Part shown: positions 55,291-64,000 of the stretch, in pieces | Position numbering within the stretch: position 1 is the first letter of the stretch | Layout: the number at the start of each line of letters is the position of its first letter | Assembly (NCBI GenBank): GCA_002011035.2 | Contig: MTLY02000003.1 | Coordinates: 1-64,000, forward strand | DNA length: 64,000 bases | Direction of reading: 5' to 3' | Source: Candidatus Hecatella orcuttiae | GTDB taxonomy: Archaea > Thermoproteota > Bathyarchaeia > Hecatellales > Hecatellaceae | Notes under the pieces: generated by a model | Database searches by the model: none | Seen by the model: the letters and a program-made list of their open reading frames with translations, nothing else | What the model was told of the DNA's origin: nothing | Position numbers and translations under genes: made by a program

Positions 55291-56577
55291 ATGGTTGAAG
55301 TATGGATTCCCTACGGGATCACGGAAGTATGTCTTACGGCACCCGCTGAAAACTTTTTGGGCACCATAGAGCCTAAGCTCCACCCTCAAACCCCAGTGGA
55401 GGCTGAGGCTGAACTGCGAAAAGCCTTGGAGAACCCCCTTCGAACTCCTAGGCTTAGGGAACTTGTCAAAGCCGGAGACAAGGTGGCCATAGCCATCGAC
55501 GGCGATGCGGAGTTTCTTCCCTTGCAGGCTCTGTTTTCTCTTTTAAGAGAAGAGTTAAAGGAAGGCGGTGTCCTAACTTCCGACATCACTGTTTTCTTCG
55601 GCCGAGGTTTGATGAAACCCCCCACCTCTGAGTGGGTTTCAGGTTTGCTGGGGGAAGCTGGAGGAGAAATGCGGATAGAGGTTCACGACCCCTCAGACGC
55701 TGAAAACTTGGTGGAGCTGGGAACCACCAGCTACAGGACGAGGGTTTTCGTCAACAGGAGGTTTTCCCAAGCGGATGTCAAAATTGCCCTCGGAAGGATA
55801 GGACTCCACACCTACGCCGGCTACAGCGGAGGCGCGCAGGCCGTCCTGAACGCCGTCGGCGGGCTGAGGACTCTTCAGCACAATTATTCCCTCGCCTTCG
55901 ACCCCAGGGCTGAAGTCGGCCGGCTGGCGGAAAACCCCGTCCACTTGGATGGGGTGGAAACGGCTAGAATGGTAGGGGTTGATTTCGCAGTAAACCTGCT
56001 GACCGACGAGGCACGCCAACCTTTGAAGGCTTTCGCTGGAAGCTTGGAAGCCAGTTTCCACGAGGGAGTTGAGGCCGCAAGAAGCTTGTGGGAGGTTCCC
56101 GTAGGGAAGAAAGCCGGCATCATCGCCGTCAGCCCGGGAGGTCATCCCTACGACGTGAGCCTCTACGAGGCTCAAGACGCCCTGCTGCGGGTGATGGGTA
56201 TCCTCGACGAGGAGGCGGTGGTGGTCTTCGCCGCGGAGTGCAGCCAAGGATTCGGCGGCTTCGAATACTTGGAATGGATCGATGAAACTAGGACTCTCGA
56301 CGACGTTAGGGAGCTGCTGAGAAAAGGTCCTGTCTACGGCTTCCACAAGGTCTTCCAGCTTAGGAACAGTCTTCAAAAAGCCCGGGTGATAGCCGTCACA
56401 GCCCTCCCGGAGAACATCACTTCAAACCTTTTCGGGTTTCGGACAGCCCGCTCGGTGGGGGACGCCATGGAAACAGCTTTCAGGCTGGCGGGGAGAAAAT
56501 CCAAGGTCTGGGTTGTTCCCCGCGCCATGAAGGTTCTGCCTGTTTTCTCACCACAAGATGACAGCGCTCAAGGCTAG
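55291..56577 (+). CDS. LarA-family (DUF2088) protein, divergent
   Basis: 428 residues related to nickel-pincer lactate racemase LarA: IPYGITEVCLTAPAENFLG, and IGLHTYAGYSGGAQAVLNAVGGL. However, the Lys that holds the nickel-pincer cofactor in LarA is Gln in this motif (GGAQ), and the early active-site His region reads FGRGLMKPPTSEWV without His. It may bind a different cofactor or be inactive as a racemase. A more standard copy lies at 61.5 kb. Ends 30 bp inside the convergent protease gene. Confidence 0.85.
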   Translation: MVEVWIPYGITEVCLTAPAENFLGTIEPKLHPQTPVEAEAELRKALENPLRTPRLRELVKAGDKVAIAIDGDAEFLPLQALFSLLREELKEGGVLTSDITVFFGRGLMKPPTSEWVSGLLGEAGGEMRIEVHDPSDAENLVELGTTSYRTRVFVNRRFSQADVKIALGRIGLHTYAGYSGGAQAVLNAVGGLRTLQHNYSLAFDPRAEVGRLAENPVHLDGVETARMVGVDFAVNLLTDEARQPLKAFAGSLEASFHEGVEAARSLWEVPVGKKAGIIAVSPGGHPYDVSLYEAQDALLRVMGILDEEAVVVFAAECSQGFGGFEYLEWIDETRTLDDVRELLRKGPVYGFHKVFQLRNSLQKARVIAVTALPENITSNLFGFRTARSVGDAMETAFRLAGRKSKVWVVPRAMKVLPVFSPQDDSAQG

Positions 56578-57714
56578 GATGACATAGGCCAGGACGCCCA
56601 AAACCTTCTTCTTAGGGGAGAGAGGCGACACCTCATCCAGCGGGCCTATGCCTCTGCCCTGAGCCATGAGGAATAGAATCAGCAAGCCGAAAAACCAAAA
56701 CCCGGTGGCGAAAGCTATGAGCATGCCTGCCATGGATGCAACCCTATGGCCTTTTTCCCCAAACATGGCGTTGGCGATATGGCCTCCGTCCAGCTGCCAT
56801 ATGGGCAGAAGGTTGAGGAAAGTTATGACGAAGCCCAGCCACGCGGCTAACCCGATGGGCGGAACCAAGGCCACATAACCCAAGGGCGCCTCCGGGTTTA
56901 CCAAGGAGCTGAGCAGCAGCCAAGCTAAGGAGGGAGGCATCTCAAGGAGGAAGGCTCCCTGCGCCTCCAACTGCTTTAAGAAGGCCTCATCCACTAGGTG
57001 GGCGGTTTGGAGAGATAGGTAAGCCACCACTAGGGTGACGGCGAAGCCTGTGAGAGGACCGCTGATCCCCAGCTCGAAGAGCTGGTCTCGGTTGATGGGC
57101 GGCTCCTTCTGCATTATCACCGCCCCGAAGGTTCCGAAGCCTATGGGGAAAGGGGGTCCTGGGATGAAGTAGGGAACCGTAGCCTCCAAGCCTCTCCTCA
57201 TGCTTAGGGTTTTGTGGCCCAGCTCATGGAGGCCTACGATGCCCAGCAGGGCGGCGGTGAAGTAGAGGGAGTGGATGAAAACGTCCTCTCCGAAGAGCTC
57301 AGCCCAGGAAACCGAGTTGAAGTAGCCGCTGGCGAAGATGGTGCCGAAGGTTACGAGGAAAAGAATCAGAGGCAGCCTTCCCCCTCTCCCCGGCTTTCTC
57401 TGGGGTTTGGGGAAAACCTGGATGACCGTCCGCCCGGCTCTCCTTCGGAGAAAGGGCATGAGGCCGTAGGGCTTCATCTTATGGACGAGGTGTTCAAAGG
57501 CTTCCTTGGATGAATCCCTCAGGTGAACGATGAAGATGGGGACGTCGAACTCGAACATGGAAGCCTCCACGTAGAACTCTGAGGCTACAAGGCTGTGCAT
57601 CTCCCTCAAGGTAAGAGGGGGGGAAACTGCAGAGTCAAAGGGGCTGTAGCCCATAGGTTTTCGACCGCAGGGAGTTTTCTCCTTCAGAATGCCTTTGAAA
57701 GCAAAGGCGGACAT
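56548..57714 (-). CDS. Site-2-type intramembrane metalloprotease
   Basis: 388 residues with about seven membrane helices. The zinc motif GLHELGHK (HExxH form, near residue 163) and the second active-site motif QLDGGHIANAMFG place it in peptidase family M50. It cleaves substrates within the membrane. N-terminal region of about 100 residues is soluble. Overlaps the LarA-like gene by 30 bp, tail to tail. Confidence 0.9.
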   Translation of the reverse strand: MSAFAFKGILKEKTPCGRKPMGYSPFDSAVSPPLTLREMHSLVASEFYVEASMFEFDVPIFIVHLRDSSKEAFEHLVHKMKPYGLMPFLRRRAGRTVIQVFPKPQRKPGRGGRLPLILFLVTFGTIFASGYFNSVSWAELFGEDVFIHSLYFTAALLGIVGLHELGHKTLSMRRGLEATVPYFIPGPPFPIGFGTFGAVIMQKEPPINRDQLFELGISGPLTGFAVTLVVAYLSLQTAHLVDEAFLKQLEAQGAFLLEMPPSLAWLLLSSLVNPEAPLGYVALVPPIGLAAWLGFVITFLNLLPIWQLDGGHIANAMFGEKGHRVASMAGMLIAFATGFWFFGLLILFLMAQGRGIGPLDEVSPLSPKKKVLGVLAYVILALSAVILW

Positions 57715-57791
57715 CCATTGGAATCCAGGAGTTGGATGTTAAATTAGATAGCCGGGAAGCTTAATAAAAAAGTTGTGAATTTGGTCTAGGT

Positions 57792-58364
57792 ATGGAGGTT
57801 AAGCTTCCCCCTTCCTCTCCTCCACCCTACAGGCTTCGAAGGTTCAAAGCCAGCGACCTAGACAGCGTCATGGCCATCAACCGAGCCTGCCTGCCGGAAA
57901 ACTACAGCGGAGCATTTTTCCTAGACCTCCACAAGGATGCCCCTCACTCTTTCATGGTGGCTGAGCATGAGGGCAGAGTGGTAGGCTACATCATGTGCAG
58001 GGTGGAGTTCGGCTTCTCTGAGCTTCAAAGGTTTAAAGTCTCTCGGAAGGGTCACATAATTTCCGTGGCCGTGCTGCCTGAGCATAGAAACCGGGGAGTA
58101 GGGCTGGCTTTGCTCACAGCCGCCCTCAAGGCTCTTCAAAGCCATTACAACTGCAGCGAAGCCTACTTGGAGGTTAGAGTCAGCAACCGGGAAGCCATCA
58201 ACCTTTACAGGAAGCTGGGGTTTAAACCCATGAAAACCGTTCAGGGATACTACCTCAACGGCGAAGCCGCCTCAGTCATGGGCCGCAGGCTGCCTTTGGA
58301 GAAGGAGGAGGAAGAACGCTTCCCCAAGGAGATAATCATCAGCCCTGAAGAAAATCAGCCTTAA
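57792..58364 (+). CDS. N-terminal/RimI-like acetyltransferase
   Basis: 190 residues of the GNAT fold. Acetyl-CoA loop AVLPEHRNRGVGLALLTAALKAL (near 94-116), then YLEVRVSNREAINLYRKLGFK. Archaeal homologs (Ard1/Naa10-type) acetylate protein N-termini. Overlaps the convergent M29 gene by 26 bp. Confidence 0.92.
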   Translation: MEVKLPPSSPPPYRLRRFKASDLDSVMAINRACLPENYSGAFFLDLHKDAPHSFMVAEHEGRVVGYIMCRVEFGFSELQRFKVSRKGHIISVAVLPEHRNRGVGLALLTAALKALQSHYNCSEAYLEVRVSNREAINLYRKLGFKPMKTVQGYYLNGEAASVMGRRLPLEKEEEERFPKEIIISPEENQP

Positions 58365-59517
58365 AGTTCAGGCCCCGGGGAATAGGTTCTCCGGCTTTCA
58401 TGACCACTCTGCCATCCACTCGGAGCTCCCCTTTCTCCATTCCCTTTATCATGTCCAAGTGGGAGGAAGCCTTGTTTTTCCCGTGGTAGGCGCCTGTGTT
58501 GCTGCCGATAGCCAGGTGGATGGTTTTGTAGATTTTCTCGTCGATGATGATGCTTCCCCCTGTGTATTCGGCTCCGGGGTTGCAGCCGATTCCCAGCTCA
58601 GCGATCCTGTCCTTCTCCCCGGTGTTGGCGTTGAGAAACTTGGTGAAGACCTCTTCTCCCTCAGCCGCCCTGTAGCTGGAGATTTTCCCATCCTTAAACT
58701 CCAACCATAGGCCTCGAATCTTTCCGAAACCCGGAATGGCCACGTTCTCGAAGAAGATCCTACCGTTGGCGCTGGTTTCGATGGGAGCCACAAAGACCTC
58801 GCCGGAAGGAATGTTCAAGCCCACATCCCCCCGTTTCAGGTCTTCCTCGGAGATAACGGCGTCGTCGACGAGGATAGGCCTCCCCCTTATCTCGAAACTC
58901 AATTCCGTGCCATCCTCAGCTCTGATCTCCACGACTCCACCGCCTTCCAAGGCTTCTCTGTAAAAGTTGCAAAGGCTCTGCAGCTTGTCTGTGAAGGAGT
59001 TTCGGATGCTGTTGAAGAAGATGCTCCTAAACTTTTCCACTGGGCAGCCGTAGCCCTCCGCTGCTCCGGGAATAGGCCATCCCATGTAGGCCCATCGAAC
59101 CTTCCGGGCGTCTAGGATTTCTCTGAGTTTCTGCCGGTTGGGAGCGGTCAGCTTGATTCTTTCCGCGAGGTCCTTGGACCATTGGGGATCGTCTTCCTCC
59201 CCGATGAAGAGGGTTACGTCCACGGTTTCAACTAAAGCCTTGGCCAGGGGGTCCATTTCCCGGAGGGATTCCTCGGGTTTCAAGCTGTATTTCAGCTTCT
59301 CCCTCCCAGACCTGTAGGTCAGCGTCAGGGTGTGGGCGCCCACCTTCCAGCATTCTTCCTCCACCTTGAAGGCGAAGTCAACGCAGGTGGGGTCGGTGGC
59401 GTTGTAGAGGATTCTGACCGACTCGAAGCCTCCGTCAGGTTTTCTCCCGATCTTCAGAGATTCATTAACCAACGAGCGGGCTATGCTTTCTTTTTCTTCC
59501 TCGGTAAGTTCCGTCAT
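58339..59517 (-). CDS. M29-family aminopeptidase
   Basis: 392 residues from ATG 59517, where MTELTEEEKESIARSLVNES begins; the longer track start adds no matching residues. Metal and active-site regions: NIPSGEVFVAP, AELGIGCNP, and HLAIGSNTGAYHGKNKASSHLDMI. Broad-specificity thermophilic aminopeptidase family with two metal ions. Convergent with the acetyltransferase. Confidence 0.9.
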   Translation of the reverse strand: MTELTEEEKESIARSLVNESLKIGRKPDGGFESVRILYNATDPTCVDFAFKVEEECWKVGAHTLTLTYRSGREKLKYSLKPEESLREMDPLAKALVETVDVTLFIGEEDDPQWSKDLAERIKLTAPNRQKLREILDARKVRWAYMGWPIPGAAEGYGCPVEKFRSIFFNSIRNSFTDKLQSLCNFYREALEGGGVVEIRAEDGTELSFEIRGRPILVDDAVISEEDLKRGDVGLNIPSGEVFVAPIETSANGRIFFENVAIPGFGKIRGLWLEFKDGKISSYRAAEGEEVFTKFLNANTGEKDRIAELGIGCNPGAEYTGGSIIIDEKIYKTIHLAIGSNTGAYHGKNKASSHLDMIKGMEKGELRVDGRVVMKAGEPIPRGLNFKADFLQG

Positions 59518-59624
59518 GGTTTTCCTCTCCGCTGTGGGAATGTGGCAGAAAGACCTTTCACGCCATCCCATAAAAGTTTTAATCAACCTCGCCTTTCTAC
59601 TGCCTAACCCCTCTCAAGCGCAGG

Positions 59625-60842
59625 GTGTTATCTGTGAAGTTCGTCCTAGTCATCGGAGACGGTATGGCTGACCGTCCTGTGGAAAAATTTGGGGGAAAAA
59701 CCCCCTTGGAGGCAGCCCACCATCCCCACATGGATGAAATCGCCTCCAAAGGAACCTGCGGGCTGCTTCAAACCATCCCCCCCAAGGCGGCCACAGGCTC
59801 TGAGGCGGCTACGCTTTCCCTTCTAGGCTACAACCCGGAGAAATACTCCTTGGGAAGGGGGCCCCTAGAAGCCTTGGCAGTCGGAGCGCCCCTAGGCTGG
59901 GATGACGTAGCCTTCCGGTGTAACCTCGTAACTGAGAGGGACGGAATCCTTGTAGACTACTCCGCCGGCCACATCACCACCGAGGAGGCTAGGGAGCTAA
60001 TCCAAGGCTTAAACCAGAAGCTCGGCCGAGGCGAGGTCGCCTTCTACCCTGGGCTTTCCTACCGGCATGTTCTCGTCCTCCGAGGGAGAAAATACTCCCC
60101 TGCAGTTCGCTGTTTTCCTCCCCACTCCTTTGTCGGCCACCCTGTTTCCACTCTTCCTGTTACCCCTCTTGCCGAGGAGGCTGAGGAGACAGCCCGGCTT
60201 CTCAACAGGCTCGCAGCTGAATCCAAAGCCCTCCTAACAAGCCACCCGGTGAACATGAGGAGGGCTGCGGAGGGCAAAAGCATGGGGAACATGGCCTGGT
60301 TCTGGGGTCCAGGTCGAAGGCCGCGTGTCCCCCTATTCCATGAGCTTCACGGCCTCCGGGGGGCGGTTATCTCGGCGGTGGACATCGTCAAAGGCATCGG
60401 ACTCTGCGCAGGCATGGAGTTGATAACCGTTCCCGGAGCCACAGGCTATTTTGACACCGACTACGAAGGGAAAGCAGACTACGCCCTCCGGGCTCTGGAG
60501 AAATATGACATGGTCATCGTCCATGTGGAGGCTCCGGATGAAGCAGGGCACCTAGGAGACTTCCACCTCAAAGTCAAGGCCATCGAAGACTTGGACAGGC
60601 GTCTTCTAGGCAGGCTGCTCAGCGGGCTTGAGGGCGACTACACCGTAGGCGTGGTAGCTGACCATGCCACTCCCGTGGAGGTGAGAACGCACACCCGCGA
60701 CCCCGTGCCCTTCGCCGTCTACCGCAAAGCCGAAGCCTCCTCCAAGCCGGCGAAGCGGTTCGACGAAGCCTCCGTCAAAAGCTTAGGGTTGCTGCTGGAG
60801 AGCGGAGAAGCTTTTATCCGCCTTTTTCTGGGCTTACCTTGA
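59625..60842 (+). CDS. apgM: 2,3-bisphosphoglycerate-independent phosphoglycerate mutase
   Basis: 405 residues, archaeal ApgM type of the alkaline-phosphatase superfamily. Metal motifs: VIGDGMADRP near the N-terminus, ATGSEAATLSLLGYNP with the catalytic Ser, and VVADHATPVEVRTHT. Interconverts 3- and 2-phosphoglycerate in glycolysis and gluconeogenesis. The start may be GTG 59634 (VKFVLVIGDG). Overlaps the convergent small membrane gene by 29 bp. Confidence 0.93.
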   Translation: MLSVKFVLVIGDGMADRPVEKFGGKTPLEAAHHPHMDEIASKGTCGLLQTIPPKAATGSEAATLSLLGYNPEKYSLGRGPLEALAVGAPLGWDDVAFRCNLVTERDGILVDYSAGHITTEEARELIQGLNQKLGRGEVAFYPGLSYRHVLVLRGRKYSPAVRCFPPHSFVGHPVSTLPVTPLAEEAEETARLLNRLAAESKALLTSHPVNMRRAAEGKSMGNMAWFWGPGRRPRVPLFHELHGLRGAVISAVDIVKGIGLCAGMELITVPGATGYFDTDYEGKADYALRALEKYDMVIVHVEAPDEAGHLGDFHLKVKAIEDLDRRLLGRLLSGLEGDYTVGVVADHATPVEVRTHTRDPVPFAVYRKAEASSKPAKRFDEASVKSLGLLLESGEAFIRLFLGLP

Positions 60843-61020
60843 GGCTTCTAATCCAGTGCCGGAGGAGGATGAGGGTGGAAAGGGCAGCTGGAATGTAGAA
60901 GATGCCGGCCTCGAATTCCAAGGCAAACACGGGCCTCCCCAGAATTCTCATGAAATAGAGGACAGCGGCTACAGCCGCGAGAATCAAGGAGGATAAACCC
61001 CAGCCTCCAAAGTTTCCCAT
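60814..61020 (-). CDS. Small two-helix membrane protein
   Basis: 68 residues with two hydrophobic helices (about 7-26 and 38-55) and a positively charged C-terminus. Follows rpoK on the same strand by 31 bp. No family recognised; could be a small subunit or a weakly expressed reading frame. Confidence 0.6.
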   Translation of the reverse strand: MGNFGGWGLSSLILAAVAAVLYFMRILGRPVFALEFEAGIFYIPAALSTLILLRHWIRSLKVSPEKGG

Positions 61021-61051
61021 CCGAAAACCAGCAACCTGAAAATATGCGTTA

Positions 61052-61384
61052 TCAGCCGCGTTTTTTAGGCTTTTCCCTTTCTTCAGCCTTCAACAGCTTC
61101 TCCAACGGTATGTCCACATAGGTGCCGTTGGGCAGCTTCCTCCGAATTGTGACGGGGAGAACTCCGGCTTCCAGCTCGTAGGCGGCGATCTCTATGGGCC
61201 TCTTAACATGGTCAGGCGGAGTTACAAGGACAGGGGCCCCTAGGGTTATCTGCAGAGCCCGAGCCCCAATGATTCTCGTCCGCTCAAACCTCGTCAGCCT
61301 AGGAGGCCCTATGATGGTCAAATCTCCCTCAGACCTCACTGTTTTCCCTCTCGGAGCCTTCCCTCCCTCCGTTTGGTCTGACAT
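61052..61384 (-). CDS. rpoK: DNA-directed RNA polymerase subunit K
   Basis: 110 residues. RLTRFERTRIIGARALQITLGAPVLV and RPIEIAAYELEAGVLPVTIRRKLPNG are the Rpb6/omega/RpoK core, which binds the C-terminal end of the large subunit and aids assembly. The N-terminal 30 residues are disordered and charged. Confidence 0.93.
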   Translation of the reverse strand: MSDQTEGGKAPRGKTVRSEGDLTIIGPPRLTRFERTRIIGARALQITLGAPVLVTPPDHVKRPIEIAAYELEAGVLPVTIRRKLPNGTYVDIPLEKLLKAEEREKPKKRG

Positions 61385-61543
61385 GTCCTACAGAACACAG
61401 CCCCCTCTGAAGGGTTTTTCAAGAAAATACGAGCCCACGCTTCTGTTTAGAAAAAGATAGAAACATTTCACCTTGAGTTCACTCCAACAAGCTTGAAAAG
61501 GTGCTAAAAAGCTTAAAATTGCGGATTTATAAGTTTTACTCCC

Positions 61544-62806
61544 TCACGGCCTCTTCAGTTTTTCTTCAGCGCACTGAATCTCCGCATTGGGCAGTATGGC
61601 CACCCTAGGGTTGAGGGGGCAAGATGCCTTAATTTCCTCGAGGACCTCCTCCCAGCTGTTCAGCCACAGGGTGGAGGAAGGGTCCCCCACGGGCAGCAGG
61701 GGATGAGGAGTCTTATATTGAGAGAAAACTATCAGTCTGCCAAACTCCGGCCTTGAGGGCGCGCCGGCCCCAGGGGCAGTCTCCTTCTTTCCGAACATTC
61801 CATACAGGTAATGCGTCACCTGGCCTTCCGGTGTTTGGGCGATGATCACCATGACTCCGTTCTTCTTCACCGCATGCTTCCAGTTGGACAGAGCAAGGGT
61901 GGCTTCGTTGGCTTTAGCGTAGGTGTTGGCGACGACCACGTCGAACTTTCCTTCAAACCTCGTTGAATAGTGCTCCTTCGCCGCTTCTACTGCCTGTTTA
62001 AACGTTTCATGGACGTTTCCGGCAAAGATTTGGGCGCTGCCGCCGAATCCGTTGACGAGCACATCTATTTTCATATCCATGGCGGCTAGGTTCGCTGCTT
62101 CCTCTATGTCTTCTCTGACGGTGTTCCCTTTTAGAATCCCCCACAAGTTCCTTCTATCTACGGCGCCCATCCGCCTGCAGAGATTCACATGGTTGTGGTA
62201 GACAGCGGCATAGGAGGCGAGACCGGGGAGTATCATCTTCGCTCCCCCTCCATAGCCTGTCATGGGGTGAGGTGTCACGCAGCCTATCCCAATCCTCAGG
62301 TCGCAGCTTAGGTACTCCGCGTTTATCTCCAACTGGGTCCCCCAGCTGGTTTCCCCAACCCTTTCGCAGTTTGCAAAAGGATTATGATTGTACACAGGGT
62401 ATCTCTGCACAATCTCTTCCCCCAGCTTCTTGGCGAAATCATACCTGCAACGGGCGCCATGCAACCCTAGGCCCATGATGAACCTGATACGCTCGTCGGA
62501 TATTCCCGCCTTTTTTAGTTCCTCTAACACGTGGGGAACTATCTCATATGCACGGGTAGGCCTTGTCAAGTCGTCGACTACGATGACGGCTTCCCCTCTG
62601 CCCTCAGCAAGCTTTTCCAAGGGTTTACAGGCCCAAGGCTCCTTCAGCGCTCTTTTCACTTCACCTTCGCCGACGCTGGCTCTAGCGTAGCCGTTCATGG
62701 GCAGGAACTCCACATGCCAGTTTTCCGGGAAGCGGAGTTCAAGTTTTTCTCGGCCGAACCAAGCTAAAGCAGGAACCTCGTAGCTTTTGCCGTTCACCCC
62801 AGCCAC
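61544..62806 (-). CDS. LarA-family nickel-pincer racemase homolog
   Basis: 420 residues. DDLTRPTRAYEIVPHVLEEL, GLGLHGARCRYDF with His, YPVYNHNPF, and GYGGGAKMILPGLAS with the cofactor-binding Lys match LarA. Members racemise lactate or other 2-hydroxyacids; substrate not known here. LarB/LarC/LarE cofactor genes are not in the window. Compare the divergent paralog at 55.3 kb. Confidence 0.88.
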   Translation of the reverse strand: MAGVNGKSYEVPALAWFGREKLELRFPENWHVEFLPMNGYARASVGEGEVKRALKEPWACKPLEKLAEGRGEAVIVVDDLTRPTRAYEIVPHVLEELKKAGISDERIRFIMGLGLHGARCRYDFAKKLGEEIVQRYPVYNHNPFANCERVGETSWGTQLEINAEYLSCDLRIGIGCVTPHPMTGYGGGAKMILPGLASYAAVYHNHVNLCRRMGAVDRRNLWGILKGNTVREDIEEAANLAAMDMKIDVLVNGFGGSAQIFAGNVHETFKQAVEAAKEHYSTRFEGKFDVVVANTYAKANEATLALSNWKHAVKKNGVMVIIAQTPEGQVTHYLYGMFGKKETAPGAGAPSRPEFGRLIVFSQYKTPHPLLPVGDPSSTLWLNSWEEVLEEIKASCPLNPRVAILPNAEIQCAEEKLKRP

Positions 62807-63149
62807 CTCAACTTCCCATGGTGGAGAAAATTTTCAACTAGGCCATCAACCTTTGGAAGGCTGCAACCCGCTTTAAAGTTATAAGCTGGCTTAAAAATTA
62901 AACTCCTTCGAATGCCTGAGCACGGTGGTAAGCACGTTCCGCTAACCGGCTTCCGCTAGGAAGGCTGGCGTGGCTTGTTTCTGTAACTTAAATCTGTTTT
63001 AAGACACGGTGGAAATCTGCGGAATTTTTAGCTAAATTTTTTTATACTTTTTTATCAAAAAATTTAAATATGATCTGTCGCCCTATGCCTTTTGCGCACC
63101 AGCGCTGAGCCTGTCTCTTAACCTTTCACGTTGATCTGGGAGTTTGAAC
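62807..63149. other. Intergenic stretch between LarA homolog and nrdJ
   Basis: About 340 bp. It contains a T/A-rich segment (63030-63070) with ttatcaaaaaatttaaatat, a good archaeal BRE/TATA candidate for nrdJ about 80 bp upstream of its ATG. The 8-mer cacggtgg occurs twice (62921 and about 63005). I see no cobalamin riboswitch, sRNA or ORF. Confidence 0.5.
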
Positions 63150-64000
63150 ATGAGCAGACTGTACGGTTTAAGCCCTCCCTCAGAGCTTACGCCCAACGCC
63201 CTCAAGGTCTTGGAAAAAAGGTACCTTAAGAGGGATGAAGCCAACCGGGTGGTGGAAACCCCCCAAGACCTGTTTCTAAGGGTAGCTGAAAACGTGGCCT
63301 CCGCTGATAGGCTTTACGGGAAAACCGAGGACGAGGTTGAAAAGACAGCGGAAGGCTTCTACAAGATGATGGCGGGGTTGGAGTTTCTCCCCAACTCTCC
63401 CACGCTGATGAACGCCGGGAGGGAGCTTCAGCAACTCTCCGCCTGCTTCGTCCTCCCGGTGGAGGATTCCATTGAAAGCATCTTTGAAACCATAAAGCAC
63501 ACAGCCCTCATCCACAAGTCCGGCGGGGGGACGGGTTTCTCCTTCTCCCGGCTTAGGCCGAAAAACGATGTGGTCAAGTCTACTAAGGGTGTTTCCAGCG
63601 GCCCTGTTTCCTTCATGACCGTCTACGACGCAGCCACCGAGGCCATCAAGCAGGGAGGGACCCGGCGGGGAGCCAACATGGGCATCCTGAGGGTGGATCA
63701 CCCTGACATCCTAGAGTTCATTACCTGCAAAAAAGGCGGGGATAAGCTGAATAATTTTAACATATCCGTGGCAGTTACCGAGAGCTTCATGGAGGCGGCG
63801 GAGAAGGGGGAAGAATACGACCTCATCAACCCTAGGACCGGCGAGGTGACGGGAAGGCTTCGAGCCGACATGGTTCTCAACCTCATGGCCGAGATGACCC
63901 ATCAAAACGGGGACCCTGGACTGGTTTTTCTGGACAGGGTTAACAGGGACAATCCCACCCCTGAGCTTGGGCCCATTGAAAGCACCAACCCCTGCGGGGA
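63150..64000 (+). CDS. nrdJ: B12-dependent ribonucleotide reductase (partial)
   Basis: Runs off the window end, so it is absent from the ORF track; 283 residues visible from ATG 63150. [53 protein letters not shown] and [19 protein letters not shown] are class II signatures, with the first active-site Cys in LSACFVLP. The visible end STNPCG is the next conserved block. Converts ribonucleotides to deoxyribonucleotides using adenosylcobalamin, so it works with or without oxygen. Confidence 0.96.
   Translation, partial: MSRLYGLSPPSELTPNALKVLEKRYLKRDEANRVVETPQDLFLRVAENVASADRLYGKTEDEVEKTAEGFYKMMAGLEFLPNSPTLMNAGRELQQLSACFVLPVEDSIESIFETIKHTALIHKSGGGTGFSFSRLRPKNDVVKSTKGVSSGPVSFMTVYDAATEAIKQGGTRRGANMGILRVDHPDILEFITCKKGGDKLNNFNISVAVTESFMEAAEKGEEYDLINPRTGEVTGRLRADMVLNLMAEMTHQNGDPGLVFLDRVNRDNPTPELGPIESTNPCG

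Noticed and set aside
62807-63149. Cobalamin riboswitch before the B12-dependent reductase
   Set aside because: No recognisable B12 box or conserved core was found, and such riboswitches are rare in archaea.

Overview
The window is archaeal. It opens in the 3' part of a 16S rRNA gene and carries eIF1A, RpoK, Alba, an Lsm protein, Sec61-beta, Tsr3, TiaS, EndoQ, archaeal-type phosphoglycerate mutase (ApgM) and A-type ATPase subunits. The unlinked 5S rRNA, the absence of tRNA-Ala from the 16S-23S spacer and the overall gene set suggest a TACK-lineage organism, perhaps Bathyarchaeia-like. That placement is inference. Most genes are GC-rich and tightly packed, with many 1-4 bp overlaps. Several AT-rich islands stand out as likely acquisitions.

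Layout. 1-5.2 kb: 16S (partial), a short spacer, and a 23S gene split by a 784-nt group I intron that encodes a LAGLIDADG homing endonuclease, then RNase P RNA. 5.2-15.6 kb: housekeeping genes (Tsr3, NAD(P)HX repair, TiaS, two flavin-nucleotide-binding oxidase-like proteins, acylphosphatase, a DUF98 lyase, initiator tRNA-Met, eIF1A with a DEAD-box helicase), with a C/D box sRNA at 11.75 kb. 15.8-18.8 kb: phosphate module (DUF47 regulator and PiT transporter, divergent from an AbrB-PhoU regulator). 18.9-26.7 kb: a wHTH/membrane pair, then a respiratory molybdoenzyme operon (catalytic A subunit with Tat signal, four-cluster ferredoxin B, NrfD-type C, a small membrane protein, TorD chaperone, MoeA). 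26.9-30.8 kb: DUF438/hemerythrin/PAS protein, GYD protein, a pyruvate-kinase-C-terminal-like gene broken by an in-frame TAG, and an AT-rich DUF262/DUF1524 (GmrSD-like) gene.

31-41.1 kb: branched-chain amino-acid genes. leuA and leuB are divergent, and ilvN-ilvC-leuC-leuD form one operon. Between leuB and leuD lie a large restriction-methyltransferase, a leuD remnant and a VapBC toxin-antitoxin pair, so mobile or defence genes interrupt the cluster. 41.2-50.5 kb: HtrA protease, MoxR-VWA fusion, PII-like protein, A-ATPase H and E subunits, EndoQ, a DUF123 nuclease-like protein, small zinc-ribbon protein, an intact copy of the pyruvate-kinase-like gene, Alba, Lsm and Sec61-beta. 50.6-64 kb: MBL nuclease-like protein, a heme O synthase-like prenyltransferase, IscU/IscS, PyrE, two LarA-family proteins, site-2 protease, N-acetyltransferase, M29 aminopeptidase, ApgM, RpoK and the start of a B12-dependent ribonucleotide reductase that runs off the end.

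The most interesting items are the archaeal group I intron, whose core helices can be traced in the sequence; the C/D sRNA with a 10-nt perfect antisense match to the 16S gene in the same window; the molybdoenzyme lacking one FeS-cluster cysteine; a LarA paralog lacking key residues; the in-frame TAG gene; and the leuD remnant. Four genes absent from the ORF track or hidden in shadow ORFs were recovered: the small subunit of the Mo operon, a zinc-ribbon protein, Sec61-beta and partial nrdJ.
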